DNA from: Physcomitrium patens
Taxonomy: Eukaryota > Streptophyta > Bryopsida > Funariales > Funariaceae
NCBI RefSeq assembly: GCF_000002425.4
Contig: NC_037264.1
Coordinates: 11,423,941-11,487,940 of the forward strand
Reading direction: 5' to 3'
Length of the DNA stretch: 64,000 nt
Part shown: positions 12,007-23,155 of the stretch, one piece after another
Numbering within the stretch: position 1 is the stretch's first letter
Layout of the letters: each line of letters starts with the position of its first letter
Translations under genes and position numbers: made by a program
Notes under the pieces: generated by a model
Told to the model about the DNA's origin: nothing
Seen by the model: only the letters and a program-made list of their open reading frames with translations
The model's database searches: none

Positions 12007-12660
12007 ATGACAGTTTGGATTTTTTTTGAATCCATTATTAAATCTTTGTTGGAAATGATCTATCCTAAAAAATCAATTTGAATAGTATGGAATACATACT
12101 TTTCTATCTTAACATATAATCTTGTATTTCTAAGTTCTTGTAATATACAACAAACATGAAATTCATATTTATTTATATTCTTAGAGTAGATTAAAATGTT
12201 GTTTAAATAGTACACAAAAAAATTATCAAGAAACTCATGAAAAATGTTGTTTATAAAATGTTGAAAATTGATTGGTGTATTTATCAATCCAAGAGATATA
12301 ACATTATATTTGAAATGTCCATATCTAATTTGAAAAGCAATCTTCTATTTTTCTCTTTTTTTAATGCGGGCAAAGTTGTATGTTCTTTATAGATCTATTT
12401 TTGTATAGATCTTCACTTAATTGAATTGATCAAGAAGTCTTGAAATCAAAGGTAGGAGATACCTATTCTTGATGGTGATTTTGTTAAGTATTTGATAGTC
12501 TATGGACATCTATAGGGATCCATCTTTTTTCTTCATAAATAAAATAGGAGTTCTTATTGGAGATTTTGAATGGCATATAAAGTTTTTAGCCAAGTTCTTA
12601 TCAATATATTCTTTTAATGTAGCCAATTTCTTTTGTAATAAGTTGTAGATTGGTCCAAAT
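12007..12660 (-). pseudogene. RT fragment (minus strand)
   Basis: The minus-strand translation shows ILFMKKKDGSL, then SIDYQILNK, LLDQLN and YTKIDL at 12,380-12,560. It continues into the open frame 12,287-12,060 with FLDNFFVYYLNNILIYSKN. The catalytic YxDD box is Y-L-N-N, so both Asp residues are replaced by Asn. This is typical of Ty3/gypsy RT and inactive. Confidence 0.7.
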
Positions 12661-14289
12661 AGTAGTTGAGTTCATTCTTGCAAATCAATTGAACAATCAT
12701 AAGATCAATGCATTAAAAAAATATTTGTATTTTTTTTTTCAAAAATTTCTTGGAAATCTTAATATTAGCTAAGAATACTACTTGATATCTTTCTACCATC
12801 AAAAATAAACATGTCATATATAGTAAAAGATGATCTTTCTTTTGAGGCATGTATGAAATCTTTTGTATTTATTAATAAGGATTTAGATGTATTAGACTTA
12901 TATATTTTTACTTGACTAACAAGATTTTGGATTAAACTAAAAAAAATTAAGATTAAAAGAAATCTAATCTATTTAAAAATTATATTTTTTTAATTATGAT
13001 AATCTTAAAATAATGAGGTTGGAGAGAGATCTTATCACATTAAGTATTACTATGCTATTATGATCTTTAATTTCTATATCTAAAGAAATAGTATCATGGA
13101 TAACATCTCTAGAAGACAAATACAATTATCTATGACTTCCATATGTATAAATATAGTTTTCTTGACTAAAATTATTTCTTATTTTTTAACAAAGTCTTGT
13201 ATATAAAATAAGTTGAGGCTCTTGAATCTAATAATACAAAGACTTTGTGATTTTTAGCTCATAAATATATATCTATTATAAAAACAAGGTGAGGGATCTA
13301 AAGAAAAAATAAGATCTTTATTAGATATTGTACATGATTCCGGTTGTACAATCCTTATTTCAACTAAAAAAAACTATTTTTTAATACATTGTCTTTTTTG
13401 GCAATCATATACTTTATTTTTTAATTACATTGTATTTTTGGATAATATTGAGCACTGTACTTAGCTTAGGATTCATTCTTCTTTTTTCAATCTTATAAGA
13501 ATTGAATTGAAAAAGAAAAGATTTTTATGTTGAGCTACTTTTGGAGGTATGCCTTTAAGGTCTTCATAAGACTAAGCAAATACAACCCTATATTCCACAA
13601 TTAATGACTTATAACTTATTAACTCATCTTTTGTCAATTTAATCTTCTTTGATGAATTTTGAATCCTTTCTTTCCAAAGATACATCCATCAATTTTTAAT
13701 TGAGGTTGTACATATGAAATTATTTTGTGGGTCCTTTATACCAATTATTTGGTATTTGTAGATAGATAACCACGTCATTTCCAACCATAAGACTATTGGA
13801 AGTTTGTTAAAATTATAAGAAAGGATTTAGGTCAAACTCTTCAATCATTTCTTCTAATTCTTAATCTTGAATGCCATCAAAGTTCACTATATCTCTACTT
13901 CATTGTTTTGTCAAGTAAAAAATCCTTCTATAAAGTTGATATTTATCATTTTATTTATACTTGAATTAGGATGTTTTACTAATCATAGGATGAATTTTCC
14001 ATCATCCTCTTAATTGTATAATTTGATGCCTATACAACTTAGTGGAATAGATTTTATTATATTAAATTATATTATGTCATTTCTTCCTGAATTAACAAAT
14101 TTCACATTCTTTTTCAATTTTTACTTAGATTAAAGAATGTGTATTTCATCCTCAAAAGAATTGATAGAATTTTTTTCTAATGCTAATCCTTGGAGTTGAA
14201 TGAAGATCTTTGTTGAAATATTTTAGAAGGCCATAAGTTATATGGGATTTTTTACTCTTCTAATTGATTTTTTCCTTTGTTACTTTTAA

Positions 14290-14685
14290 TTAAGATCTAC
14301 TTGATGGTAAGAAATAAGAGTTCTTACTTGGATGCATATAAATAATATAAAAAATAAGAGGATACTCTTCACCATCTATGGTCATTCTACATTTATTAAT
14401 TTGGTCTAAAAAGATATCTTGGCTTTTATTAGCCATATTAATTACATAGAAAGAAAGGTCGATGATACTTAAGTCCAATTTTTCCATAGTTCTTAAAGAC
14501 ATTATATTTAATGCATTACCTCCATCTACAATCATGTAAGAAATAATCTTATCAACTATTGATACTTCCAATTCTATTACCTTGACTTCTTGTGCATCTT
14601 GAATTGTTCTTATATAGATTTGGATTTTTGCCTTAGACCTTTGATATCTTCTAATAGATTGGCTTATCTTAAAAATCCTTCTCAT
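14290..14685 (-). pseudogene. Gag-pol protease segment (minus strand, 131 codons open)
   Basis: The longest open frame in the repeat-rich left part. It contains a retropepsin-like core, ISYMIVDGGNALNIM, where DGG stands in place of D-S/T-G. It is followed about 60 residues on by a hydrophobic LIFYIIYMHP segment, as in gypsy proteases. No start or stop of biological meaning; it is a surviving open stretch of the decayed polyprotein. Confidence 0.6.
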
Positions 14686-14999
14686 TATTAGTGAAACCTC
14701 TAATAGTTGAGCAATAGTTATATCAGCCTTAATTTCACTAAATTATTTTCATAAATCATAAGATTTTTTTTGTTCTTTAATTTTTAAAAGAAATGAGGTA
14801 TTATGTTTTGATTCAAGAATCCTATGACCTTTCCAATCTTTTGTAGAAATAGATCTTTTTACACAATTTTTTTTTTTTTTTTTTTTTTTTTTATTATTTT
14901 GGATTTTTGAAGGAAGTTATGTTCAAAATTTGAGAGAACTATTTTCGACTTGTTCATGTTATCTATTACTTCTCTTACAGCTTTGTTTAGATCATAAAA

Positions 15000-16100
15000 G
15001 TAAATAGAATTCTCTGAGTTATTTTCACTCTGTATTGAAATAGAAAGGAGACGACTAATATAATTAGACCTTCTAAAAATTTTAAAGAGACCATCTTGTC
15101 ACGTTGTCTACATACATTCGTAGGAAATTGATTCTAAAATTGGTTTCAATTTTGACTCTTAATAAAAATAAATAAAAATTTGTTTATTCTTGCATAGCGT
15201 TCATTTGCTAGACAATTTCATTTTAAAATCCTCGTTGACTTTGAAGGACTTCATTCTTAAAATAATTCTTCACTATATTATTATCCTTTTGATATGTCAA
15301 TTTAAAAAGATTAAAAGATGGTCTAACCTTTAAGGGTGATAAATAGTAGTTTATGGATTGAAATTAAGTCCCCACAATTTTATATAAATATCCTTGAGAA
15401 TCTCTTATGTTTTGAGCATGTATAGGAATGAAATTGGAGATTCTATAGGCTTTCTTTCTCCACATTATCTTGCTACTTGTCAATGTCTTCAACTATCTAA
15501 GCAATTTTTTTTACTTCTTTTAAATTATTTGGCCTATCTTTAAAGCTCTCCCAAATTTTTCTTTCTTTGTTAAATCCTTGAATAAAAAAATGAATGAAGG
15601 TATCATTTGTAAGAAGAATTTCCAAAAATTAGATTATTTTAAGTTCAAATTATTAAATATATTCAATGATTTCTTTTCCTTCTCTTTATCTCAAAAAAAA
15701 AGGCCATATGAGCATTATTTTGCCATATTTTTAGTTTGAATTTTTCTAAAAATGCTCTCATGAACATATCCCAAATTTTAAAGGTTTGGAGAAGGTGGTT
15801 TCTATATTATTCATAAGTTCCATCTTTTAAGATGCTTGAAAATCATACAAGATAATAATTGGAATTGGTTATTAGATATGTTATAGAAAGTTCTATGAAC
15901 CTTTCTATATGTGCCAATGAATCATCATCCCTAGTTCTTTTAAAATATAGAGAGATTGTGGAATATAGGAATTGCTAGTAAATCCTTTAGAATTACAATT
16001 TGCAAATCCTTTAGTTGAACCAAGGAATTGATGAATTTAAGATTGGAATTAGTTTCTCTTTTGAATTCTATTGGAAGAGAAAGAGATATTAATCATTTTC
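15000..16100 (-). pseudogene. Gag remnant (minus strand)
   Basis: Translated on the minus strand with stops and shifts, 15,480-15,640 gives a gag-like stretch (FIHFFIQGFNKERKIWESF) and 15,700-15,790 a second one. Its N-terminal part does not resemble the gag start of the copy at 22,133-22,400, so it may be a different subfamily. Weak evidence, based on context. Confidence 0.4.
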
Positions 16101-16515
16101 TTTCTTAATTTGCATCTACAAACGAGTTAAATGAATCAAATTTCAATTCTTTTCTTTCTATTCTATCATCTAGATTCGCCTCAAATGGGTTTAAGATAAA
16201 AACATCTTTTAATGTTAGAAGTGTAAGTTATTTATTTAACTATTGAGTCTCTTTCTATTTCATCTTTGATTTATTTTTGTTGGTAGTGGCTTCAAAATTT
16301 TCTATAGTTAGTGATAGATTGAATTGCTTAGATTTAATAGAATAATACATTTAAATGACTATCAACTTAATGTTCAACTTAGTACAATTTTATCTATCAA
16401 ACCACAAGCAATTTAGATTTCAGCTCCTCTACTTAAAACTTATTTAAAGTACCTTTTCACAGGGAAGAGAAATAGAACAAGAACAATTTAAAAAAAAATA
16501 AAAAAAATAAAAAAA

Positions 16516-16545
16516 ATCTTACTTGAATATCATCTCAAGTAAGAT
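16516..16545. repeat. Perfect 11-bp stem hairpin
   Basis: ATCTTACTTGA and TCAAGTAAGAT are perfect inverse complements separated by an 8-bp loop (ATATCATC). It follows an A-rich tract (16,490-16,515) and sits between the minus-strand gag remnant and the 424-bp tandem repeats. Its function is unknown. Confidence 0.6.
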
Positions 16546-16724
16546 ATTTTTTTCTGTTCTTAATTATTATACAAAACTACCATTATATAGGAGTGATCTT
16601 AAGCAATTTTAGTTGTGAAAAGAAATTTCATACTTGGATGGCAAAGAACCTAAGCTTTCTCTTTTTCTTACTTTTTTACAATAAAATAATTAGGAAATTA
16701 CTTACTATCATAATTAACAATAAA

Positions 16725-17573
16725 GTTTATATTACAAAAATAATTCTTTGCAATCCACTTTATACCACATTCTAAAAGAACTTACTTGATTGCATCTCCA
16801 ATTAACCTATCATTTATTAAAGAATCTCTAAAATATACAACTTTCTTTTAATCAATTCCAAACTAATCATGGAAAAGTTATTTTGGAATTGATGAAGGCA
16901 AGGATTTTGAAGCTCTATTGATCTCAAAAAAATCTATGAAAAACTCAAGAGATTACTTCTTCTCATGTTTTTTTTTTAGATTCTACCCTTTGACTTCTAG
17001 ACCTCACTTTCCATGTTCAAGCAAATTTTTAAAAATTCAAGGAAGGAAATAATTGACAAGAGTTTAAAGATTTATTTGCTTGCTAGCTATTAATGCCACT
17101 TTCTTCTTCTTATGCTCTATCTCTTCAATCTACAATTTGTATTAGTGAGATTATATTACAAAAATAATTCTTTGTAATCCAATTTACACCATGTTGTAGA
17201 AGAACTCACCTGATTGCATCTCCAATTAAGTTATTGCTTATTAAAGAATCTCTAAAATATGTAACTTTCTTTTAACCAATTCCAAACTAATAATAGAAAA
17301 GTTACTTGGGGATTGAGGAAGGCAAGGATTTTGAAGCTCTATTGATTTTTAAAAAAATCTATAAAAATCTCAAGAGGTTACTTCTTCTCTTATCTTTTTT
17401 AAAGATTCTATCTTTTGACTCCTAGACCTCACTCCTTATATTCAAGCAAATTTCTAAAAATTCAAAGGAAGAAATAATTGACAAGAGTTTAGAAACTTAT
17501 TTACTTATTAGCTATTAATACCATTTTTTTCTTCTTGTGCTTTGTCTCTTCAATCCACAATCTGTATTAGCAA
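16725..17573. repeat. Tandem duplication, two copies of about 424 bp
   Basis: Copy 1 (16,725-17,148) and copy 2 (17,149-17,573) match throughout in the same order: ATTACAAAAATAATTCTTTG, ACTTGATTGCATCTCCAATT or the close variant, TTAAAGAATCTCTAAAATAT, GCAAGGATTTTGAAGCTCTA, GACCTCACT and GACAAGAGTTTA. The measured period is 424 bases (16,731 to 17,155). The copies differ by scattered substitutions, so the duplication is not recent. No coding function was recognised on either strand. Confidence 0.85.
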
Positions 17574-18540
17574 AATTAATAGAAGCCTTAATGAATTTAT
17601 CGGAAAGATACTTATCTTGAATTATGACTTGGAATTGTGAATCTTCACTTTTCTTCTTTTCTTCTTTCTTATTTTTTCTAAAATTCTTCTATCTACCTTC
17701 TCTACCTACTTCTTCTTCTTGAAATTCTTCTTCTCTTGATGAAGAAATCCTTCTAGGACCATATTAATTCTTCCTACACTACTCCTATGAATAGAAGGGA
17801 TACAAGGAATAGAAAGGGTAATTAAATCTCTCTACGACTAAAGAAAGACCCTCTATTAGAATTTTACAAGATGAAAAAAAATAGCATGAGTGGAAGAGGT
17901 GATTAAATCCTCCTATCACTAGAAAAATACCCTCAACAAGAGAATTTATTAGGAGGGGAAGTGATGACCTTTGTAGATGAATCCTTGCCAAAAAATCCAA
18001 TTCCTTGGCCACTTCAAGATTGTATTCCACTTCATAATCTTATACACAATTACCAACCAATAAAACAAAACTACTTGCCTTGCAAACAATTAGAACCACC
18101 TCACTTTGGACAAATGCACCAAAATGTGAACTAAAAGAAACCCCCACTAGTTAAAAGCCTATTTTAACTTTCAACAATTGAATAATCTAAGTATTCTAAC
18201 AATTGTTGATTAGTTTTCTAATTGATGCCCAAGAATTTTAATAACATATTAGTTGTAAAATAAGACAGTCATTTTAATAAGTGATTTCATTTAATTTACA
18301 ACTATTAATTTATTTATAAGTGATTAAATAAAAATTCTTCATACTTATTATAAATAGAATTTAACTAATTTAACAATTAAATTCATACTCAAACAATGAC
18401 AATCCACAATACAAGCCACACAACAATACTAAAATCACACATAATTAAGAGATTATTATCTTTATTTTTTTATTTTGTGTCATTTTTATTATTATTTTAT
18501 TTTAATTTAATTTTTATGGTCTTCTTTTTATTTAGTTGTA
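17574..18540. other. AT-rich stretch, no recognised gene
   Basis: It contains a CTTCTTCTT-rich patch (17,640-17,740), which on the minus strand would read as a Lys-rich segment. A minus-strand open frame of 81 codons (17,785-18,030) has no recognisable domain. Nothing here can be assigned a function; it is probably degenerate element sequence. Confidence 0.4.
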
Positions 18541-20000
18541 TAATAAAAATTCATTCAAATTTAAACCTTCTTCTAATAATGTTTCATCCGTGAATTAATT
18601 TTCATCTACGAATGAGAAATCATCCAATTCAATCAAGTTTCATCCATCTTTTGTCATCCAATTAACTTCTTCATTCAATTTTAATTATTCATCCACATTG
18701 ACCTAATCTTGATCGTGCCCTAAATTCATTTAAAACTGCTCTTCCATGAGGTCAATCCCTAGAGTACTCACCGAACCAGAAGAAGTTGCATTTGAATGAC
18801 CTGCTGTAAGAGCTTCTATAGTCTGGATTTTGAGACTCATGTAAACCTCTGCTGCCTCCGCCTCTAATCGTCGTCCAGTAGAATCCGTCGTAAGTGCCAA
18901 GATTGAGGGGGCTTAATTGATTCTCCTCTTGCTAGTACAAAAATCGCTCCTTGGTTGTAACCAACTTAACTCCAAGCTTGGATTTGTACTGAACCCATCC
19001 GTGGAGGGATGCAACTCTCACAGCTCACCAATGTGGCTCCAGCACCTCTTCGCACCACTATCTGCTACGATAAATCGGGACTTGTAAATCTGCCTTTGCT
19101 GCCAATGTGTTCTATCGCAGCTCCTTGTTCAACAATATATCCAATGGTAATCCGCACCTTCACGGAACATAAAAAACATAGCCACAACCAGCCTTGGACA
19201 TCCAAATGTTGTTCTGTTGCTAGGCTGCAGCATCACTGCTAATTGTAGTTGAACGCAACTCCTCTCCGACCTTAAACCTCAATCTCTCACCGCACTACCG
19301 CCACGACCAAATGCTTCACAGAAAAAAAATAGAACCCCAAGAGAAATGGTCAACAACCACCCTTAGCCAGCAGCTCTCACGTCGACTTCCACAGAAGAGA
19401 AGGAACAGCGATGGAAACACGCATTCAAAGCCTTCCACCAATGGGCACTTCCGACTTCGAAGCTCTTCACAACTCTCTACATCGCTTCCACCGCACGTCA
19501 GCTTACACTACTGCACCTTACAACGGCGAGCACTATTGTCATCGACGTTTAATCAGAGCGTCCACAGCCTGCAATTTCGAGCGCTTGGAGTTCTTAAAAA
19601 TCAGCTTCAACTCTTCCAATGCTGAGCCGCCACCACAAGGATCACACCCCGAAACGATACTTCCAAGGCGAACCCACACCACTAAACCTAGATCTCGGAG
19701 GAGAACAAACCCACCGTTGACGCCACTCCAACATGAAAAATCACCAATAAGGAACCACCACTTGGAAGCACTTCTCTACTACAGCCGTCGAAAATAATCA
19801 AAACACGGAAGTTTAGAATGCAACCGTAACACCGCACTTTGCCTACGTCGAGACTTCAGGAGCTCAGGAAGCAGAACACTACAACATTCAAGAGGAAGAG
19901 AACATGAAGCACTGCCCAGCAGCACTCCCACCGCTGCACTCATACCAATGCAAAAAAAAAAACAGGAAAAAATTCCGAAGCGCCCTGAGCTCATGAACAG
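18540..20000 (-). other. GC-rich, CpG-retaining island with a decayed minus-strand reading frame at its left end
   Basis: About 18,720-20,000 is sharply GC-richer and CpG-richer than everything around it for 18 kb each way. The plus strand is C-rich and the minus strand G-rich, resembling leaders of the genes further right. On the minus strand a protein-like stretch begins at about 18,905 (TTDSTGRRLEAEAAEV, then YMSLKIQTIEALTAG) and carries on past a TAA at about 18,736 into the AT-rich DNA. There an acidic frame (VDE, LNEEVNW, IELDDFSFVDEN) is interrupted only by stops down to about 18,540. The family is not recognised. It may be a captured host gene fragment or the leader plus first ORF of an unplaced element. 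Plus-strand open frames here (19,009-19,797) look spurious. Confidence 0.4.
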
Positions 20001-20249
20001 TGAAGAGATGGAAAAAAAAAATAAAACAAAATAAAACAAAACCAAAACCAAAACCAAAAACTTATTTATGATGGAAATTATCTTAATAAATTCTACCCTA
20101 AATTGCATATCTACTATTAGCAATTTATTTTCTATTTCTACTAAAGATTCTACTACTAACTCATTAAATCTGTGCTTTTAAGCACTACAAGTGCATTTTT
20201 TGTATTAAATTTCCATGTGAGTTAATTCAATGACTCACAAGGACCTACA

Positions 20250-20561
20250 TGGCAAACTTCTATAGGATCTCGAACATGTACTGACTTTGTTAGACACATG
20301 TCTTAACTTGCAAGACAAGTTATTTATATGTAAGTCACATAGTTAGCTTGTTTCACGAGCTACTAACATGTGTGGTACATGGTTAATTTGTTGACCAAGT
20401 TTCTAATCTATCAATCAACTACAAATACGTGTAAAATCAAAACTAAGTTTATGAAGCTTCTAAGAAATTATTTTAGAAGATATTATAAAATCAATCTACT
20501 TTTATCTACTTCTATTTATTCATATAGGTAATTATTAGAATAAATATGTATGTCCATGACA
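20250..20561 (-). repeat. Partial family A LTR (5' part, minus orientation)
   Basis: Reverse complement of the first 310 bp or so of the LTR at 77-801, and in the same orientation as 22,830-23,155. The minus-strand start is well preserved (TGTCATGGACATAC ending at 20,561). Shared landmarks include TGTCTTAACTTGCAAG and AATCTATCAATCAA. Similarity ends at about 20,250, beyond which a short AT-rich stretch and then the GC island follow, so the LTR is truncated. It abuts RT coding sequence of another copy directly at 20,562. Confidence 0.65.
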
Positions 20562-22403
20562 TATTGTCTACATAACAAATAACAAAATCATCACAAAATT
20601 TAGAAAAGACATCATTCATCACATATTTAAATGTAGGTAGTACATTTGTGAGTCCAAAAGACATAACATTATATTTGAAAAGTCCATACTTGGTTTGAAA
20701 TGCAGTCTTTTATTCATCTCTTTCTTTCATGTGTATCTAATTGTATACTTCTTATAAATATATTTTAGTATAGATTTTTGCTTGTTTTAATTAATAAAGA
20801 AATTTTGAAATCAAAAATAAAAAATACTTATTTTTTATGATGATCTTGTTGATTCATTGATAGTCCACACATATATTCACAAAAATCCATCTTTTTTCTT
20901 CACAAATAAGACAAAAGCTTCTATTAAAGATTTAGAATGATATATGAAGTTTTTAGCCAAGTTCTTGTTAATGTATTCTTTGAATGGAAGCAACTCATTT
21001 TGCAATAAACTATAAATTGGTCCAAATAATTGTTGAGCTTTGTCTTGAAGATCAATAGAACCATTACAAGAATAATGCTTTAAAAGAATATCTATATTTA
21101 TCTTTTCAAAAACATCTTAATAATCTTAGTATTAGCTTAGAATGTCACATGAAGTCATTTTTTTATTAAAAATAGATATAATATATATTCTAAAATTTAA
21201 CTCTTTTTTTATTGCATGCATGAAAGTTGTTGCACCTACCAACAAGGATTTGGTTGACTAGGAAGATTTTGGACTAAACTACACAAAAAATCAAGGTTAC
21301 AAGAAATTCAATCTATTTGAGGATTATACTTTTCTAGTTAAAATAATTAGATTGGATGGAGATCTAATGACATTAAATATTAATAAGCTATTATGATCTT
21401 TAATGGCTACATCTAAAAGAACTATTTCATGGATAAAGTCTTTAGAAGGCAACAAACAATTATTTATGATTTCTACAAGTACGAATTTATTTTTCTTGAC
21501 TAAAATTATTTTTTATTTTTTTAACAAAGGCTTTGTCAAAAAAATAAGTTGAAGCTCTTGAATATAACAAGGCAAAGTTTTTTATGATTTTTAGTCTGAA
21601 GTAAAATTCTATTATAAAATAAGATAAAAGATCTAAGAAGAAAATAGGACCTTTATTAGGTATTATATAAAATTCTAGCCCCATAGTTCCAATTATGTTG
21701 AAAAAACTTGTTTTTGGAATTTGAAAGAAATTTTGCTTATTTCTCTCAAAGTTTTTGGAATTTTGCAATATATATATTAGCTAAGCATAATCCATGTAAT
21801 AAAGATATAAATTTTTCCTCTGCTACTCTTTTTCAATCACTTTTTTTAAAAGTGGTTATAAACACTTCTAACAATGAATTCAAATTATAGAAAAGATATG
21901 AATCTCTTTTTGTCAAAGATGTGAATCAAGAAAGAACATTCTTAAAAAAAAAAAGTATACATATGAATCTACCTTGAGTAAATTTATTGAGATATTAAAA
22001 AGAATTCAACTTAAGATAGAACTTTATTTGTTGTAGAAATCTTCAAAATTTTGATCTTATTCCATAAAACTTTTTGAGCATACTTATCTTTATTTCTTTC
22101 ATATTTGGAATAATAAGACTTCTTGAATTTAGTTATAAGATTGATTTACTTATTTCTCTCAATTGCACAACTACTTGGCATAGACTTTGAACTTCATTAT
22201 TTATCTTTTCTATAGGTGTTAAAATACTAATTTTATAATTGATGTTAGAATTATGTGAGATTTCTACCCTCAGAGTATTAATAAGCTCATGAAAATCTAT
22301 AATAGTTATAAATCTATTTTTTACTTTCATTGAAAATAGCATCCATTAATTTTTCTTTCATAGACAACTCAAAAAATAAATTTAAGTAAAATAAAGTGAG
22401 GAT
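20562..22403 (-). pseudogene. Decayed Ty3/gypsy gag-pol piece (family A, minus strand)
   Basis: Right to left on the minus strand: gag start at 22,400-22,133 (open frame with LCQVVVQLREISKS, homologous in inverse to 890-1080), a linker at 21,500-21,230 matching 13,170-12,860, then RT at about 21,000-20,562. The RT shows YGLFKYNVMSFGLTN and, at the very edge, FVICYVDN, where the catalytic box begins. The frame is cut at exactly that point by the LTR at 20,561. Protease is not clearly visible. There are many stops, so it is inactive. Confidence 0.65.
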
Positions 22404-22424
22404 AATTTGCAACCTCTAATATCA
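22404..22424 (-). other. Primer-binding site of family A
   Basis: The minus strand reads TGATATTAGAGGTTGCAAAT, a decayed match to the TGGTATCAGAGC pattern complementary to the 3' end of plant initiator Met-tRNA. It is placed directly inside the LTR, as expected. The equivalent at 802-816 is more decayed. Confidence 0.5.
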
Positions 22425-22425
22425 A

Positions 22426-22901
22426 ATGAAAGTTTCCATAAAGAATATTAGTCCACTTTCTTCAAGAAAAAAAATCAATGTTCAAAATTAAAAGTGAATT
22501 TCAAGGTGGATAGTCCGCAATCATTAAAATATAATAATAAAAGTAGAATAATCTACTCACTTTTAACACAAAACAAGAACAAAAAATTAGCACTCTTGTC
22601 AAATTGTCAAGGATATAAATCTTAGAGAATTTAAATATCAATACATTCTTGTATCACTTGAAAATACTAGAAAATCACTCAAAGATGGTATAATATTGAA
22701 CTAGAATAGCTATTATCATAGACAAGAAGACTAAAAAGTCTTCAAACAAGACTAAGGACTAAAAAGCCATTGACAAGAAAATGAAAAAGACTTCATTCTT
22801 ACTTCTATATATAATAATAGCTAAAAGCTACATAGTGACATTCTATAGAATCTCTAATACGTGTCTAATTTGTAAGACGTGTGTCTTAACTTGCAAGGTA
22901 A

Positions 22902-22944
<43 letters not shown>

Positions 22945-23155
22945 TCTTTGACTTGTACCACAAGCTACCTATATGTATAACATGCGGCTAACTTTTTGGC
23001 CAAGTTTTTAATCTATCAATCAATTATAAATATGTATAAAATATGAATCTGCATCTATGCAGCTTCTAAAAAGCTTTGCGATAAGATAATATCAAATCTA
23101 TCTACATTTATCTTCTACCTTGTACTTCTTATCTAAATAAATGTATATGTCTATA
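22426..23155 (-). repeat. 5' LTR of family A (minus orientation)
   Basis: About 730 bp, reverse complement of 77-801 along its length. It is followed on the minus strand by the primer-binding site and gag. A TA dinucleotide run at about 22,906-22,940 interrupts the conserved block and is absent from the other two LTR copies, so it is a local microsatellite expansion inside the LTR. Confidence 0.7.

Larger units (their letters stand above)
12007..16100 (-). mobile_element. Degenerate Ty3/gypsy element, minus orientation (related to family A)
   Basis: Read on the minus strand from right to left: gag remnant (about 16,050-15,000), zinc-knuckle area (about 13,490-13,390, homologous in inverse to 3140-3230), protease (14,685-14,290) and RT (12,660-12,007). 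The piece at 12,780-13,200 matches 21,200-21,510, linking it to the copy further right. Zinc-knuckle-like sequence nearer to RT than the protease is out of the normal order and suggests rearrangement or a composite of two copies. RT is truncated at 12,007 against the family C LTR. RNase H, integrase and the 3' LTR are not found beyond it. Confidence 0.6.

Noticed and set aside
12060..12287. Independent small minus-strand gene
   Set aside because: The peptide is the palm region of a gypsy-type RT with its catalytic Asp residues lost, part of a decayed element.
19009..19797. Plus-strand frames of 77-128 codons in the GC-rich island
   Set aside because: They are His/Ser/Thr/Pro-rich products of a C-rich strand with no motif. 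The protein-like signal at the island's left end is on the minus strand.
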